This document shows, piece by piece, positions 11,326-23,328 of a stretch of 64,000 bases of DNA. The notes below the pieces were generated by a model that was given only the letters and a program-made list of their open reading frames with translations, searched no databases and was not told the origin of the DNA. Location of the stretch: positions 5,952,001-6,016,000 of the forward strand of contig JANTQA010000023.1 in the NCBI GenBank assembly GCA_027625915.1. Reading direction: 5' to 3'. Positions within the stretch are counted from its first letter, which is position 1. Each line of letters starts with the position of its first letter. The DNA is from Anaeramoeba flamelloides (Eukaryota; Metamonada; Anaeramoebidae). The position numbers and the translations under genes are program-made.

Positions 11326-12507
11326 ATGACACAAATCTCAAAGAAAAAGAAATTTGTTGGTGACGGTGTCTTCAAATCAGAACTTGGTGAATTTTTCGAA
11401 AGAGAAATTGGTGAAGACGGTTATGTTGGTTTAGATGTAAGAGTAACTGCTTCAAGAACTGATGTTGTTCTAAAAACTACTGCTCCACAAAAGGTTTTAG
11501 GTAAGTTGTTCTTTCATTTTGATCTTAAACAAAACACCTTAATTTGTCCTAGCATAAATTAAAATAAAACAAAAAAAAAACAAATTGAAGAAACGGTTTT
11601 ATCAAAAAATTTCTTTTTGATTTTTTTTTGTTTTGATTTTTCTTGCTTTTTTTTATGGATTTTTTTTTTTTTTTCTTCTGTTTATTTATTTTACACCTGG
11701 ATCCCTTGACGATCAACGAAAATAATCAAATTACTCAATCTGAAAACAATTTTCTTCTTTTAAAATACAACTTCTACATCAAAAATAATTCGATTAAAAC
11801 CAAACAAAAATTCAAACAGGAGAAAAAGGAAGAAGAATTAGAGAATTAACATCTCTTGTAGAAAAAAGATTTGGGTTCAAGGAAGGAGGTATTGAATTAT
11901 ATGCCGATCGTGTTGAAAGAAGATCCTTATCGGCCGCCTCTCAAGCTGAATCAATTAAATTTAAATTACTTGCAGGTCTTCCAGTTAGAAGGTTTGGTTT
12001 TTATTTTGTTTTCTTTTCTTTTTTGAATTATTTTCCATTTTGGCTCTCTTTAATAAACAGAGCGAAAATTTTCAAATTGTCTGGAAACAATTCTCCTCAA
12101 CTAAACTCAAATTATCCCCAAAATATCATTTTTACTTAATTCAAACATTTAGAGCTTGTTATGGAGCTATGAGATTCGCAATGGAAGGAGGCGCCAGAGG
12201 TATTGAAATCACTGTTGCCGGAAAGCTTAGAGGACAAAGAGCAAGAGGAGTCAAATTCCGAGACGGATACATGCTGAAAGCCGGTAAGCCAGCAGAAGAT
12301 ATGGTTGACATTGCCGTTAGACATATCATGATGAAGCAAGGTATGTTTGGTGTCAAAGTAAGAATCATGCAACCATACGATCCAGAAGGTAAAATCGGTG
12401 TTTCTGTTGAACAACCAGATGTTATTACAGTATTCCCACCAAAAGAAGATTCGAAGGATATCGGAAAGCATGCTCAAGACCTTCCAGTTATTTCAGGGAA
12501 AAATTAG
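11326..12507 (+). CDS. RPS3: 40S ribosomal protein uS3 (RPS3), three exons
   Basis: Exons are 11326-11500, 11820-11991 and 12153-12507 (introns of 319 and 161 nt, donors GTAAGT and GTTTGG). Joined, they give 233 residues with phases that agree at both junctions. The protein opens [13 protein letters not shown] like other uS3 proteins. The type II KH domain carries its GxxG loop as [12 protein letters not shown] across the first junction. The C-terminal domain has [20 protein letters not shown] and [15 protein letters not shown]. uS3 lies at the mRNA entry tunnel of the small subunit, where it contacts incoming mRNA and also has DNA-repair roles in animals. Length is close to the usual 220-245. 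A 5' T tract precedes the start. Identification is secure; exon edges are inferred from splice consensus and family alignment. Confidence 0.97.
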
Positions 12508-14480
12508 ATGATTATTCAAAAACTTTAATTTTTTTTTTTCCTTGGTATTGCCTAATACCAATTATTTTATTTTAAAAAAACTTCAAAATTTAGAGATTAT
12601 TAAGATCAATTAATTTTACCTTAGAAATAATAAACCCTTGCTATTATTGAGATTCAGATAATAAAATAGATCATCTTTTTTTTTAAAATAAAACTAAAAA
12701 TTTATCATATTTGACAATTAAAAATTTTAAATTTTTATTTCAAATTTTAAATGGCGATCGTTTGAAACTCAAGAAAATATTTTGCATAAAATCAAAGAAG
12801 CAATATTTATATCTACAATTCAAGAAAAATTTTCGATTCAAAATAACATTTGAGCTCGACATTTAGAAAAAATTATTTTCTGATTTTTTATTTTTTTAGA
12901 TAATAATTTGAACAAATGCTTTTTTTTTTTTAAAAGAAAATTGGATTTGGGAAAGTAAAAAATAAATTATTCATTTACTCATTCTTGAATAGTTTTGTGA
13001 GTTTACATTTTGATTCTTTTTTGAAAGAAAACCAAAAATGATTCTTTTTTTTTTTCAATGAAAAAAATGGTTATTTGTTTATTTAAATGATTAGTATTAA
13101 CTTTTTTTTCTTGTTTAAATAGGATTTTTAAAATAATCCAACAATTCTCAAAATTTAATATTAACGGAGTGGTATTTTGTAAAAATAAAATAAAATCTTT
13201 TTAAAATCTAAAAAAAAAAATTTTTTTTTGAAATTTGTGTTTGGGATTATTAAATGGGTTAAATTAGTAAATCGAAATAATTTATTAATATGAATCTCTT
13301 TTTTGAATTCCTAAATTTTCATTGTTACAATATAAAACTCAAAAAAGTAACCTATTATTTGGATTAATAAATTAACGCACTTCTTGAAAATTGTTTTTAC
13401 ATATTTTTTGTTCTATCTTGATAATTGTTGATTTTGAAAAATAAAAACTCAATTTTTGTCTCTTTTTAATTATGAATATTTCGTTTATAATCTTAACAAA
13501 AAAGACTTAAGAGAAGTATATGCGATTAAATTACGCGAAATTTGATAGATATATAACAAATCATAATCAATGACATACAAATGAAAAGGTTTTCATATAG
13601 GGTGTTGAATTTTTTTTTATATTTTCAACTAATTAATTCCTTTAAAAGTATTCCGATGTATCAATTTGTAAAATAATATTAAGAGAAAATATTAATACTA
13701 TCTGCGCCAGTACCAATGATTTATATTTCAAAATATGTTCATTAAAATATTTCAGAAAAAATTAGAAATAAAATAAAAAAATTTTCCCTTGAAAAACAGA
13801 AATAACCTATTCTAATGACAACAGGACTATATAAACTAAATTACAAAAATTTAGAAGCAATTTAAACAATTGAAAGAATAACAATACCACACTTTAGATT
13901 CAATTTGGAAATAATTTTGATTTTACAAAGTTTTTCATTTTTTGTCTTTTCTGTTGTTTTCATTTCCTTTTTTCCACTTACTTAATGTATTTTTTTTAGA
14001 TCAGGAATTTTTTTCCAATGATTGATAAAGGGTTAATGCTGAGTTTGTTAAATAGAAAAAAAAAAAAAAAAAAAATTCAATTAGTTAATGGTATCTTATC
14101 ATTTGATAGATCGACAATCGTTACTGTAATTTCAACATAATTACTATTACAATTTTTTGTTCCTCTTGTTTAATTATTTTGGAAACGCTGATTTTTATTT
14201 TTTTATTTAATATTTTTTTCTTTTATTTGGATAAAAATGATTACTTATAAATAAATTATTAGTCGGTAACTTAAAAGTGGTTTAATATTACCTTTGGATA
14301 AATATAATAAATTGGGTATTTTTTTGCCGATTTTGATTTTGGGTATGTCAAAATTTTTGGAAAGGGTTTTACTAAAGACCCAAACAAATCTTTTAAATAA
14401 AGTTAAGCTTACCAAGTATTTTCCTTCTTTTTTAAAATTTAATCAAGTTAAAATCCCTTAGTAAAATATATTAATGTTAA

Positions 14481-15270
14481 ATTTAAAACCCGGAAATTTT
14501 CATAAATCTGTTAATCTGGTTTTTCTAATTAATTGAAAATATTAGTAAAAAGTTAAAAATCTATTCTCTTTTTTCAGACAAATAATCCCATTACCGAACA
14601 AATTATAACTATTCCAATTGCGGTATTGGTTAAATATTCCAAACTCATCAATTGTAATTCTTTGGTGAATTCAGAAATCAAAAAAATCCAAAATTTGTAA
14701 AATTAATTGAGAACATGACTGAAATTGAAAATCTACTTTTGATTTTAAATTTAAAATCAAAAATCATTTTGAAATATTTACAAGCATTTTAATTTGAGAG
14801 AGGTATTTGAAAATTGTGAATTTATATGAAATTAAGATAATAATTTTGTAAAAAAATAAATCATCTAAGGTTCCAAATCGAAATTTAGAATTTTGAAAAA
14901 ATTATCAAAAGAAGTATATAAAGTAAATAAAATTCTCATTTCATAAACGAAACAATAAAATAATAGTTATAAGATTTCTAATAAATTTAGAATTTATATA
15001 AAGGAAAAATCAGAAGTAGATTTTCAATTTCAGTCATGTTCTCAATTAATTTTACAAATTTTGGATTTTTTTGATTTCTGAATTCACCAAAGAATTAAAA
15101 TTGATGAGTTGGAATATTTAACCAATACCTCAATTGGAATAGTTATAATTTGCTCGGTAATTGGTTATTTGTCTGTAAAAAGAGAGTAGATTTTTGACTT
15201 TTTACTAATATTTTTAATTGATCAGAAAAATGGAATTAATGGGTTTTATGAAAATTCCAGGGTTTTAGAT
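14481..15270. mobile_element. Foldback element, ~265 bp arms and ~255 bp loop
   Basis: The arms are 14481-14747 and 15003-15270. Their outer ends are ATTTAAAACCCGGAAATTTT and its near-complement. Their inner ends are GAAAATCTACTTTTGATTTT and its near-complement. Long stretches pair without a mismatch, for example AATTCAGAAATCAAAAAAAT and GAGAACATGACTGAAATTGA. Differences are scattered and few, so the inversion is fairly recent or is kept similar by gene conversion. The loop has no open frame. It could be a foldback-type DNA transposon or an inverted duplication; transcription through it would yield long double-stranded RNA. Confidence 0.8.
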
Positions 15271-16159
15271 TTGACAGTTATATGAAAAATAGAAAAAAAT
15301 ATCAACCATTTTCTCACCTTAAAAATACCCTTTAAAATTTCGAATCGAAACTTTGTTTACTTTTATTTAAATATTGTCTTACAAATAAGTAAAAAGTGAT
15401 ATTATTGAGAATTCATTAATGACAAATAACTATTCTGGGTATTTAAATAATACTTTCAAATGACGGTGTTAGAATTAACTTTAATAAAGATATTTTAAAA
15501 TAAATTTACCTCACCTTATCAGAAATAAATTATTATATAAATTTTTTTTTTTTTTTATGATTCTGAAAGTTTTTAAAAAACCATTTTCCAATTTTAAAAA
15601 GAATATAATAAAAAATGGAGTTAAAAATTATTTTCAATTACTAAAATTTAATTCAAAAAAAAATCATTTGTTATTATCCACAAGAATCTTTCGAGCAATT
15701 TAAATTATTTTAGGAATAAAAAAAATGTTTTATAAATTTTTAGGATAAAATATTCTTAATTCCTAAATATCTTCAAGAAAATTTAATATTGAAAAATCAA
15801 ATTACAACTTAAAACAAAAACACAGTTTATAAGTAAAATTTAAAAAACATCTGGAAATTTTCATAGTTAAATTTGTCCTTGTTAAAATAAGACTAAACTT
15901 TATAAAGAGTACCAATTAAAAGATTTTTTGTAAAGCTAAAAGAATTATCTTAAAAAAGAAACAAACTCTATATATTTACTATTCCGAACCACTAAGATTA
16001 GGTATCGTGTACTAAGGACGAGGATGATAATAAATAAGGTAAAAAGGTTTGGTTTTATAAGAAATAAAACCAATTTAATAGTTACGTTTTTTCAGAAAAA
16101 ATAGAAAAAAAATTGATCCCATTCAAAAATGTTGTTTTCTGGGGTTCCTTAATAGATCC

Positions 16160-16430
16160 TATTTTTTTTTGTACTTTTCCTCTTCCAAAATAAGAAAGTA
16201 CAAAATATCGCTAATAACAGATTTTAAACTTTTTTCTCTGTTGTAGTATGGTACTAATCCCATAAGAATTTCCATTTTCATAAAAAATGGGAAAAAAAAA
16301 AAATTATCTTTTACTGGTAAATTTAGATCTGATTTTTTTGACACTTCTAATGTTCAAAATAAGTCAGTAAATAATATCACCAAGAACATGTTTTACTTTT
16401 TTTGTGGTGTAAGGCTGATCCCGTAAAATT
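16160..16430 (-). pseudogene. Coding-like tandem duplication, degenerate
   Basis: Two diverged units of about 100 bp lie at 16170-16275 and 16340-16430. Both share the pattern CAAAATAAG ... ATATCNC ... TTTTAAACTTTTTT ... ACTAATCCCATAAGAATT, with changes. Read on the minus strand, one unit gives GLVPYYNREKSLKSVISDI and the other a stop-interrupted relative that includes QPYTTKKVKHVLGDIIY. Substitutions that keep a protein-like pattern suggest remnants of a repeat-containing gene. I do not recognise the product and no start or splice sites are convincing. Confidence 0.3.
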
Positions 16431-16775
16431 AATGGTTTGGAATAAAACAAAATTAAGCAAATAAAAGACTATCCTTGATCTCTTAAAAAAGAAATACTTC
16501 AACCAGAGTTCTTTGGGTTCTTCTTGAAAAATAGTTCCAGATAAGAAAAAAGATCGGTTGTCTTTTGAATATAAAAATAAATTAAAAAATGTTGCTTCAG
16601 AAATGATTACGTGATAAATTAAAAAAATAAATTTCCAGGAAAGACAAAACCTTTTTTAGTCTTTCTCAAAAAAGTGTAAGTGTAATTGTAGGTTACTAAT
16701 CACTGAGATAGAGTTGTTCAATTTTTGGTATTATTATTTCATTTTTTATAAGTTTAATAATCAAGATTAATACAA

Positions 16776-16943
16776 ATGAGGCTTCATATTAGCGGGTTGT
16801 GGGACAGTTGTAACACAAAGTCCATCACCCAAATGTTTCGTAAATATGGTGTGATTAAAAGCATTGAATTTGATGAGTCTGATTGTAAGAAATAATACCT
16901 TATTCTCTTTTCTCTTTTCTTTGCTTCTTTTTGCTTGTTAAAA

Positions 16944-16975
<32 letters not shown>

Positions 16976-18254
16976 AACATACTTTCTTTATGATCAATAG
17001 ATGAAAATTATGCTTGTTATTTAGACATTCAGCCCAAAACAGAAGACTCTATTGAAGAATTAATGTTGGTTTATGATGGATCAAAATGGCATGGGAGTAC
17101 GCTATCCATTAAGGAATCCAAAGAAAGTGAAACGCAAAATAGCCAACAAGACACCAACCAAGGCTATGGGAACGACAACCAAAATTATCAAGACTCAAAT
17201 TATAATGATAATTACAATAATTATAACAATAACTACAATGATAACTATAACGAGAACTATAACAATAATTATAACAATAATTATAACAACTATGATGATT
17301 ATAACAAAGGTTATAATAACGAGCAAAAAGGAAATGAATATGAAGGAGACTATCAAAAAAAATCACAGACTTTTCAGGGATCGGGTGGAAAAAATGCAAG
17401 TTATTTATCTCTTTTCACTTCTTCAAATTTAGATTTTCTTCAGGAACCAAGCACAAGCACCAATAAAGAAAAAGAAAAAGAAAAAGAAAAAAAAATTACA
17501 AAGGAAAAAACACAAGAATCAGACGAATCTGATGAATCTAAAGAATTAAGTGAAGAAGAAACAACTACCGAAAAGGATTTGGAAAAAGAAAAAAAAAAAA
17601 AATCAAAAGATAAAGATAAAGAGCAAGAACAAGAAAAAGAAAAGCCTATTGTAATAGGATCATATAAAAAAACTAGTTCTTCCAGTTTTAGATTATTATC
17701 AGGACCAAAAAATGATTCTGATCAATCTGGTTCTGAGTCTGGATCTGAAACAGGATCAGAAACAGGATCAGAAACAGGATCAGAAACAGGATCAGAAACA
17801 GGATCTGAAACAGGATCGGAAACAGGATCTGAATCAGAAATGTCTTTTGGTAGTAGTGATGAAAATGATTTGGACAATAACAATACCGTTTCTCATTCAA
17901 AAACAGTTTCCCAACAACAGAACCAAAGCGAAAAAAAACCAAAAAAATGTTACCCAATGATCAGCGCAAGACTGGATATTAAAAAGGAAATTACCAATTT
18001 TACTTTTATGCGAAATAAATCAAAGTTTGTGATCTCTCTTTGTATTTTCATTTTTTTAATATAAAAAATCTCCTAATTAACTTTTATTATTTGATTTTTC
18101 TATTAATTATTTTTTTTTTTTATTTAAATTTTCAAATTTAAACTTCATTAGAAAGGAAACCAGAAAAGCATTACAAGAGCTTCGTCCAGCTTTCAAGAGA
18201 TACTATAAAAAACAAATTAGAAGAAGAAAGAAATACAAAAATAAAAAAATCTAG
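16776..18254 (+). CDS. NOL8/Nop8-like RRM protein with long disordered tail, three exons
   Basis: Exons are 16776-16884, 17001-18024 and 18152-18254 (donors GTAAGA and GTTTGT). Joined, they encode 411 residues with consistent phases. Residues 1-75 form an RRM: RNP2-like LHISGLW near the start, FRKYGVIKSIEFDESD, an RNP1-like YACYLDI, and YDGSKWHGSTLSI (61-73). That last motif resembles the KWKGGTLQI region of NOL8, a nucleolar protein of 60S assembly. It is followed by a Tyr/Asn repeat (about residues 100-150), a KEKE/acidic tract, about seven GSET repeats from a 12 bp minisatellite (about 17745-17840), and a basic tail KRYYKKQIRRRKKYKNKK. A nucleolar role is inferred from the RRM and tail only; other single-RRM proteins cannot be excluded. 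Confidence 0.75.
17745..17840 (+). repeat. 12 bp minisatellite coding GSET
   Basis: Tandem copies of GAAACAGGATCA/T, about seven to eight units, lie inside exon 2 of the RRM protein gene and encode Glu-Thr-Gly-Ser repeats. Units differ only at a few third positions, so copy number is likely polymorphic. Confidence 0.9.
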
Positions 18255-21230
18255 ATATTTTTTATACCAACCATATTAATCATTTAATTACCCCCTATAT
18301 TATAAACTAATAACCTATTTTTTATTTTTTTTTTTAATTATTTTTAAAGAATGATTTATAATCTTGTGATTATTTTTTTAGATTTAATTATTTTGTATTT
18401 TTTGGAAAAAAGAATATCTCCTTAGATAAAATATTGGTTAATATTTTCAAAATTGTTTTAAAACATAAAATTGTTTTACAGAGTATTTCACATTAAATTT
18501 ATTAATTGAATTTCTAATCTAATTATTATTAAAAATTTTTTAATAAAAGAGGTATAATTCAAGAGTGGTTTATTGTTTCTTAGCAAAGATAAAAAAAAAC
18601 TATGAGTTTTTATTTCTTTAATTATGAAAAATTTTATTTTAAAATAAAAATTTGAGGATTTTTTTGTTTTGAATAAAAATATTTGTGATCTTTTTAGAAT
18701 AATAAAAATACAATTCTTTGATAAATTTCTTTTTTTGTTATCTGTTTTCGGATTCTTATTTTCATTTTAAAAAGAAAAAACCTGTTTTTTATTTTATTTT
18801 ATTTTATTTTAGTAGAAAGTGATCTCTAAATATTCACCTTTTTACTGTTAGTTTTTTTTTTAAAATTTGATAAATAAAAAAAAATCTTAATTTCCCTTAT
18901 AAAATTTTGAAATTCAAAAAAAAAAAAAAAAAAAAGAAAACATTCATTAATCAACACCACTCAACAGAAATCCATTTTATATCACCAGTGATTTTTTTTT
19001 CTATATCTGACCCTTTTTAGATGATAAGAGTGTTTCTGGAAGTATTATTAATTCTCTATTCAAGTAAATATCACAAAGTTGAATTTAACTACAATTCATT
19101 TTACAGGAGATTTATTTTTTTTTTTGTGAAATATTAATACTTTTTCTCTAAAAGATCGAAAAATGTAGCACAGTTAACAACAATAAATCTTAAAAAACCA
19201 AGAATTTGATTTTTAGAAATGTTGATTAAATGAAAAATGGACTTTGGTGATAAAGTAAACAATAATTCCATTATTATTCGACTCAAAAGTAATAAAGTTT
19301 CATTTTTATTACATCATACAAATATTACCCTAAATTAAAAATCATTTCTTTTTGTTTCATTTTTACAATATAACAGATTATTATATATTCTATAGCATAT
19401 ATAATGGAAATTTAATAAAGTATGTGAATATATCTTTATTTTTTTATATAATATAAAATTTGGAATTGAATTTGATTAAAGTTTTTTTTATAATTTTCAA
19501 TTTTTATTTTTTTTTATTTTTTATTTTTTTGAGGAAACAATTATCTCTTTAAAAACTGAATGAATTTTGAGTGAAAAATTTTCAATTAGAAATTTCACAT
19601 AATTTTTTTTTTTAATAATAGAACTGGAAGAAATGGTTATTTTATTTGATTATTGTTTATATATGTTCTTTGTCTTGTTTTTGTATCTATGTCTTAATAT
19701 ACGGGGATAATATTTTTTTTAAAGAATTTGTTTTAAGGAATATAGACAGCTAAATTCGATTAGAATATTGTTAAAACCAACCACAGATTCACTATTTGAG
19801 TTCGACAAACCCCCATAATCTTTTACTTGTAATCGAAAAAAAATAAAAAAATTTACAACGTTTTATAATTTTGAAGTTACTAAAATCAAAATCATTTCAA
19901 GATATGTCAATAAGAGTTTGGGTTTGCTGGTTTTTCTTCCAAATTCGAATAAATAACAAAAAGCTATTTTATTTCTTTTTAAAAATGGAAATTTCATTTA
20001 AAATTTTTTTCTTGAAAAAATCCAACTTCTGTTTTTTTGTACCGAGTGGAACATACCCACCAAAACAAAACAATTTTTAAATAAAAATTGAAATTAAACT
20101 ATTCTTTCTATGTGTTGAGAAAATAAATTACTCTTTTTTGTTCTTTTCTTCAACTAAAAAAAGATAAAAGATAATTATTACCAAACATTCAAGCGACAAA
20201 CAGTTTTATTCCTGATGTGTATTTGTAATTTTTGAAATCCATTTTGTAATAAATAATCTCAAAAAGTAAATCTCATGAATGAAAATGAGTACCAAATCCC
20301 CGATGTCTATTATGGATTTTATTTTTGAATAAAAAATTTCATTTCAAAAAAGCAATTAAACATGACTTTCGAGTATTTCTCTTACCTGAATTCCGTTTAA
20401 TACTTTAGAATATGAAATTGAAAGGGTTTTTTTCCAAAAAATTATTCCAAAAAAATAAAAATACCTTCTTATTTTTCGAACAATTGTAGGATTTCAAGAC
20501 ATTTAAGTTTTTTATTACAAATATATTTTGTATCAATCTCTTATGATCAAAAAACTGAGTATCTAAACTTTTTTAACCTTTTTGAATTCACATTTCAATA
20601 AGTAACTCTTCATTCAATTCTAAAATAATAGATTTTTAATTATGTTTCCAAAATAAGCAAAAAATGTTTCAGTTTTTTCTTTTTGAATTTTTTTCTTTAT
20701 TAGTTTATTGATCAACAATTACCATTCAATTTTTAATAATAACATAAGAGTGAATATTATTTTTGTTTTCAATTACCTGAAATTAGAAAAAATAAAAAAT
20801 ACCGAAATTGTTGCGAAATACATATAAATCCTCTTTAAATAAAAAAAAAAGAAATATATCTTTTCGTTTTTAACATAGATTTACCCAACAAATGGATGCT
20901 ATTTTAACAAATTTGAAATTATTTAATCCAAAACTAGGATTTAAATTATTAATATGAGCAAATTCCTACTTTTTCATTTTCAATCAGGGAATAATTCTTT
21001 CATTACAGGCTATTTTTTTACCAAAAAATGTAATACTATTCTGTACATCAATGATTAATTATGGAAAAAATTATTTTAACATTATTTTCGAAAAAAAAAA
21101 CATTTACCAAATAATATCTAACAGATATTTTGACACATCAGAAAATTGATAAAGAAAAAATCGAAAAAAAAAAAAACAATTTCATAATTTCTGTTTTTTT
21201 CAAATAAATTCATTTTTCATAAAATCTATA

Positions 21231-21426
21231 CAGTCAGTTTCACGTTTAAGGCACAAACTTTCAACGAAATTTAAGGCACAAATAAATCTCAAATTAAGGC
21301 ACAAAATTTGGAATTTTTTTTTTTTACAAATTATTTTACTAGAATTTGCATTTTGTGCTTTAATTTGAGATTTTTTTTGTGCCTTAAATTTCGTTGAATG
21401 TTTGGCCTTAAAAGTGAAACTGACTG
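21231..21426. mobile_element. MITE family A, near-intact copy, 196 bp, TA duplication
   Basis: TA (21229-21230) is followed by CAGTCAGTTTCACGTTTAAG. The right end is the complement, CTTAAAAGTGAAACTGACTG, followed by TA (21427-21428). The inverted arms continue inward (GGCACAAACTTTCAACGAAA and complement; TTAAGGCACAAA twice) for about 80 bp each side, so the element folds into one long hairpin around TTATTTTACTAGAATTT. CAGT ends with TA duplication are typical of Tc1/mariner. No frame is present, so it is non-autonomous. It is the best preserved of three copies here. Confidence 0.9.
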
Positions 21427-22235
21427 TATTAGTTAAACTGTTTAAATAATAATATGTCTTCTATTTATCACATAATTACTTTCACACCTCAATTTCTTCT
21501 TTAAATATTTTCAATAATATGAATAAGTATTTTTTCAGTTATTGTAAGTTGAGGTATATTTATTATAAACATAATTTTCTTTTATATAACTCTGATCCTT
21601 CGCTAATTCAAATAAAAAAACTCAAAATTATCAATGAATAAGAAAACTATTGAACTTTGAATACTATACACATTAGGAATTAACACATACATGGAATAAT
21701 ATAAAGTCAATCGCTACCAAGTAAAAATTATATCAAAAGAGAAGTCAGTACGCATTTTGTTGAAAATTTAGAAACACTATTTGATCTATAATTTATAATT
21801 ATTAAAATTTTTAATTATTCTTCTTTTTACCATTTTTTTATTTTTTTTTACTAAAATAATTTTTTTTTTTTAGATTTTTAAGGAAGATAGATTATGAAAA
21901 AAAACATTTTGATAAAAAACGATACTCAAAAAATATTATTTTAATAAGTTTTTTATAATTTTTTTGACCAATATCTCGTTGCGATTCACATCAAAAAATC
22001 TTTTTTTCTATTATTAAATAAATATTGTGCTATTTGTTGTAAAAATATCAATATAAAAAATTTATATTAGCATAATAATCCGTATAGACTTTTGAAACCC
22101 ACGTTTAAATTAAACAGAATTTTATAGTTATTGAATAGGTGACTGATAAATTTATCCATCAAAAATAAATAAATAAATAAATAAATAATAAGTTAAGATG
22201 ATAGTGATTTGTTCAAGTTCCAATATATATATATA

Positions 22236-22424
22236 TAGTTCCACATTTTAGGTACAAACTGTTAACAAAATTTAAAGGCACAACAAAAATCTTAAATTTA
22301 GGAACTTTTTTAGAATTTTTTATTTTTACTAATAATTTAACAAGAATTCAAATTTTATGCCTTAAATTTAAAAAATTCAAACTTAAATTTTGTACAAAGT
22401 TTGTACCTTAAAAGTGGAACTTAG
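22236..22424. mobile_element. MITE family A, diverged copy
   Basis: TAGTTCCACATTTTAGGTAC at the left and GTACCTTAAAAGTGGAACTTA at the right (split by substitutions) pair as inverted repeats and match the 21 kb copy. The internal AATTTAACAAGAATTCAAATT corresponds to its core. It is inserted beside a (TA)n run, so the target duplication cannot be judged. Confidence 0.75.
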
Positions 22425-22514
22425 TTATTCCCATATGTTTTAAATTCAATAAGATCGTGTTTATAATTATTAATTTAAAATGTACAAATTATAAAGTTTT
22501 TCTTTATTTTTTAA

Positions 22515-22960
22515 AGTTGATTTTTCCTGGTTGTTCAAAAAAGTATTTTGGGAGAATTGTTATTTTAATGGTTTGGTTGTTTCCTCATCTTTTTTTGTTC
22601 AATAAAAAGAAAAAATTGAACACAAAATCCATCTTTTGAATAAAGAAATTATATTTTAATAAAGTTTAAAATAATTAATAATTTTTTTATAAACAAATTA
22701 TCTTTTTTTCTCAAAGTTTTTGAAGACTGTGTGATTTTTATTTTTAAAATATATTTTTAGATACTTCCTTCACAAATAATAAGATTTCTTTCTTCATTCT
22801 TTCAAAAAAGAAAATATTTTTTTTGATATAATTAAAAAATATATTGAATTTTGAACTTTTCCAAATTGTGGAAAAATGGATCAGAATCTTTAAAAAAACA
22901 ATAACTCATTTTCAAAAAAAACATAAAAAGTAATCTTTGTTCTTGTAGTAATCAGGTTTT
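22515..22960. repeat. Dispersed repeat, partner of 4310-4740
   Basis: Direct diverged copy. CAAAAAAGTATTTTGGGAGAA and CACAAATAATAAGATTTCTT are the best anchors (each broken by changes relative to 4.3 kb). Non-coding; class unknown. Confidence 0.45.
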
Positions 22961-23328
22961 TACCTTACTATTCAATAGTGAGCTGTATTAATTTTTTTTT
23001 TAAAGTTAACAATTAAATTTATACAAAGATTTTTTAATGTAGCAAGTTATAAAAAGTTGGGCAAATCTCTACAAACTTTCTATCTATCAACCACTTCTAA
23101 ACCCAAAAAATTCTCTAATTCCTTTTCTTTCAATTATTCCCAAAAAAACAATCAGAATTGGGTATTTTCTCTATTCACTCTTAATTTGAATTTTTGTAAA
23201 TTTATCATTTTTTTAACAAATCTTGTCAGTAATTCTTCAACATTTCAACCCACTACTTATCTTTAAAACCTTTAAATACTTATTTCTTAATTTTTTGAAA
23301 GAAATAGAGATCATTTGTATCTGTTCTT

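Larger units (their letters stand above)
12508..16775. other. Gene-poor stretch with a large foldback
   Basis: No intact gene seen. It contains the foldback at 14481-15270 and a degenerate coding-like tandem duplication at about 16160-16430, listed separately. A short less A/T-biased patch occurs at 15990-16030, with no frame or structure I could interpret. The rest is A/T-rich sequence with homopolymers (for example A21 near 14059). Confidence 0.55.
18255..23328. other. Gene-poor stretch with two family A MITEs
   Basis: No gene recognised. It holds family A elements at 21231-21426 and 22236-22424 and the dispersed repeat at 22515-22960. The open frames near 19871-20080, 22457-22639 and 23057-23266 are short, A/T-driven and have no recognisable content. 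(ATAA)n-like and (TA)n microsatellites lie at about 22166-22190 and 22224-22237. Confidence 0.6.

Noticed and set aside
12040-12152. Open frame continuing upstream of the last uS3 exon
   Set aside because: It is uS3 intron 2. The family sequence joins VRR to ACYGAM across it, and the intron translation matches nothing in uS3.
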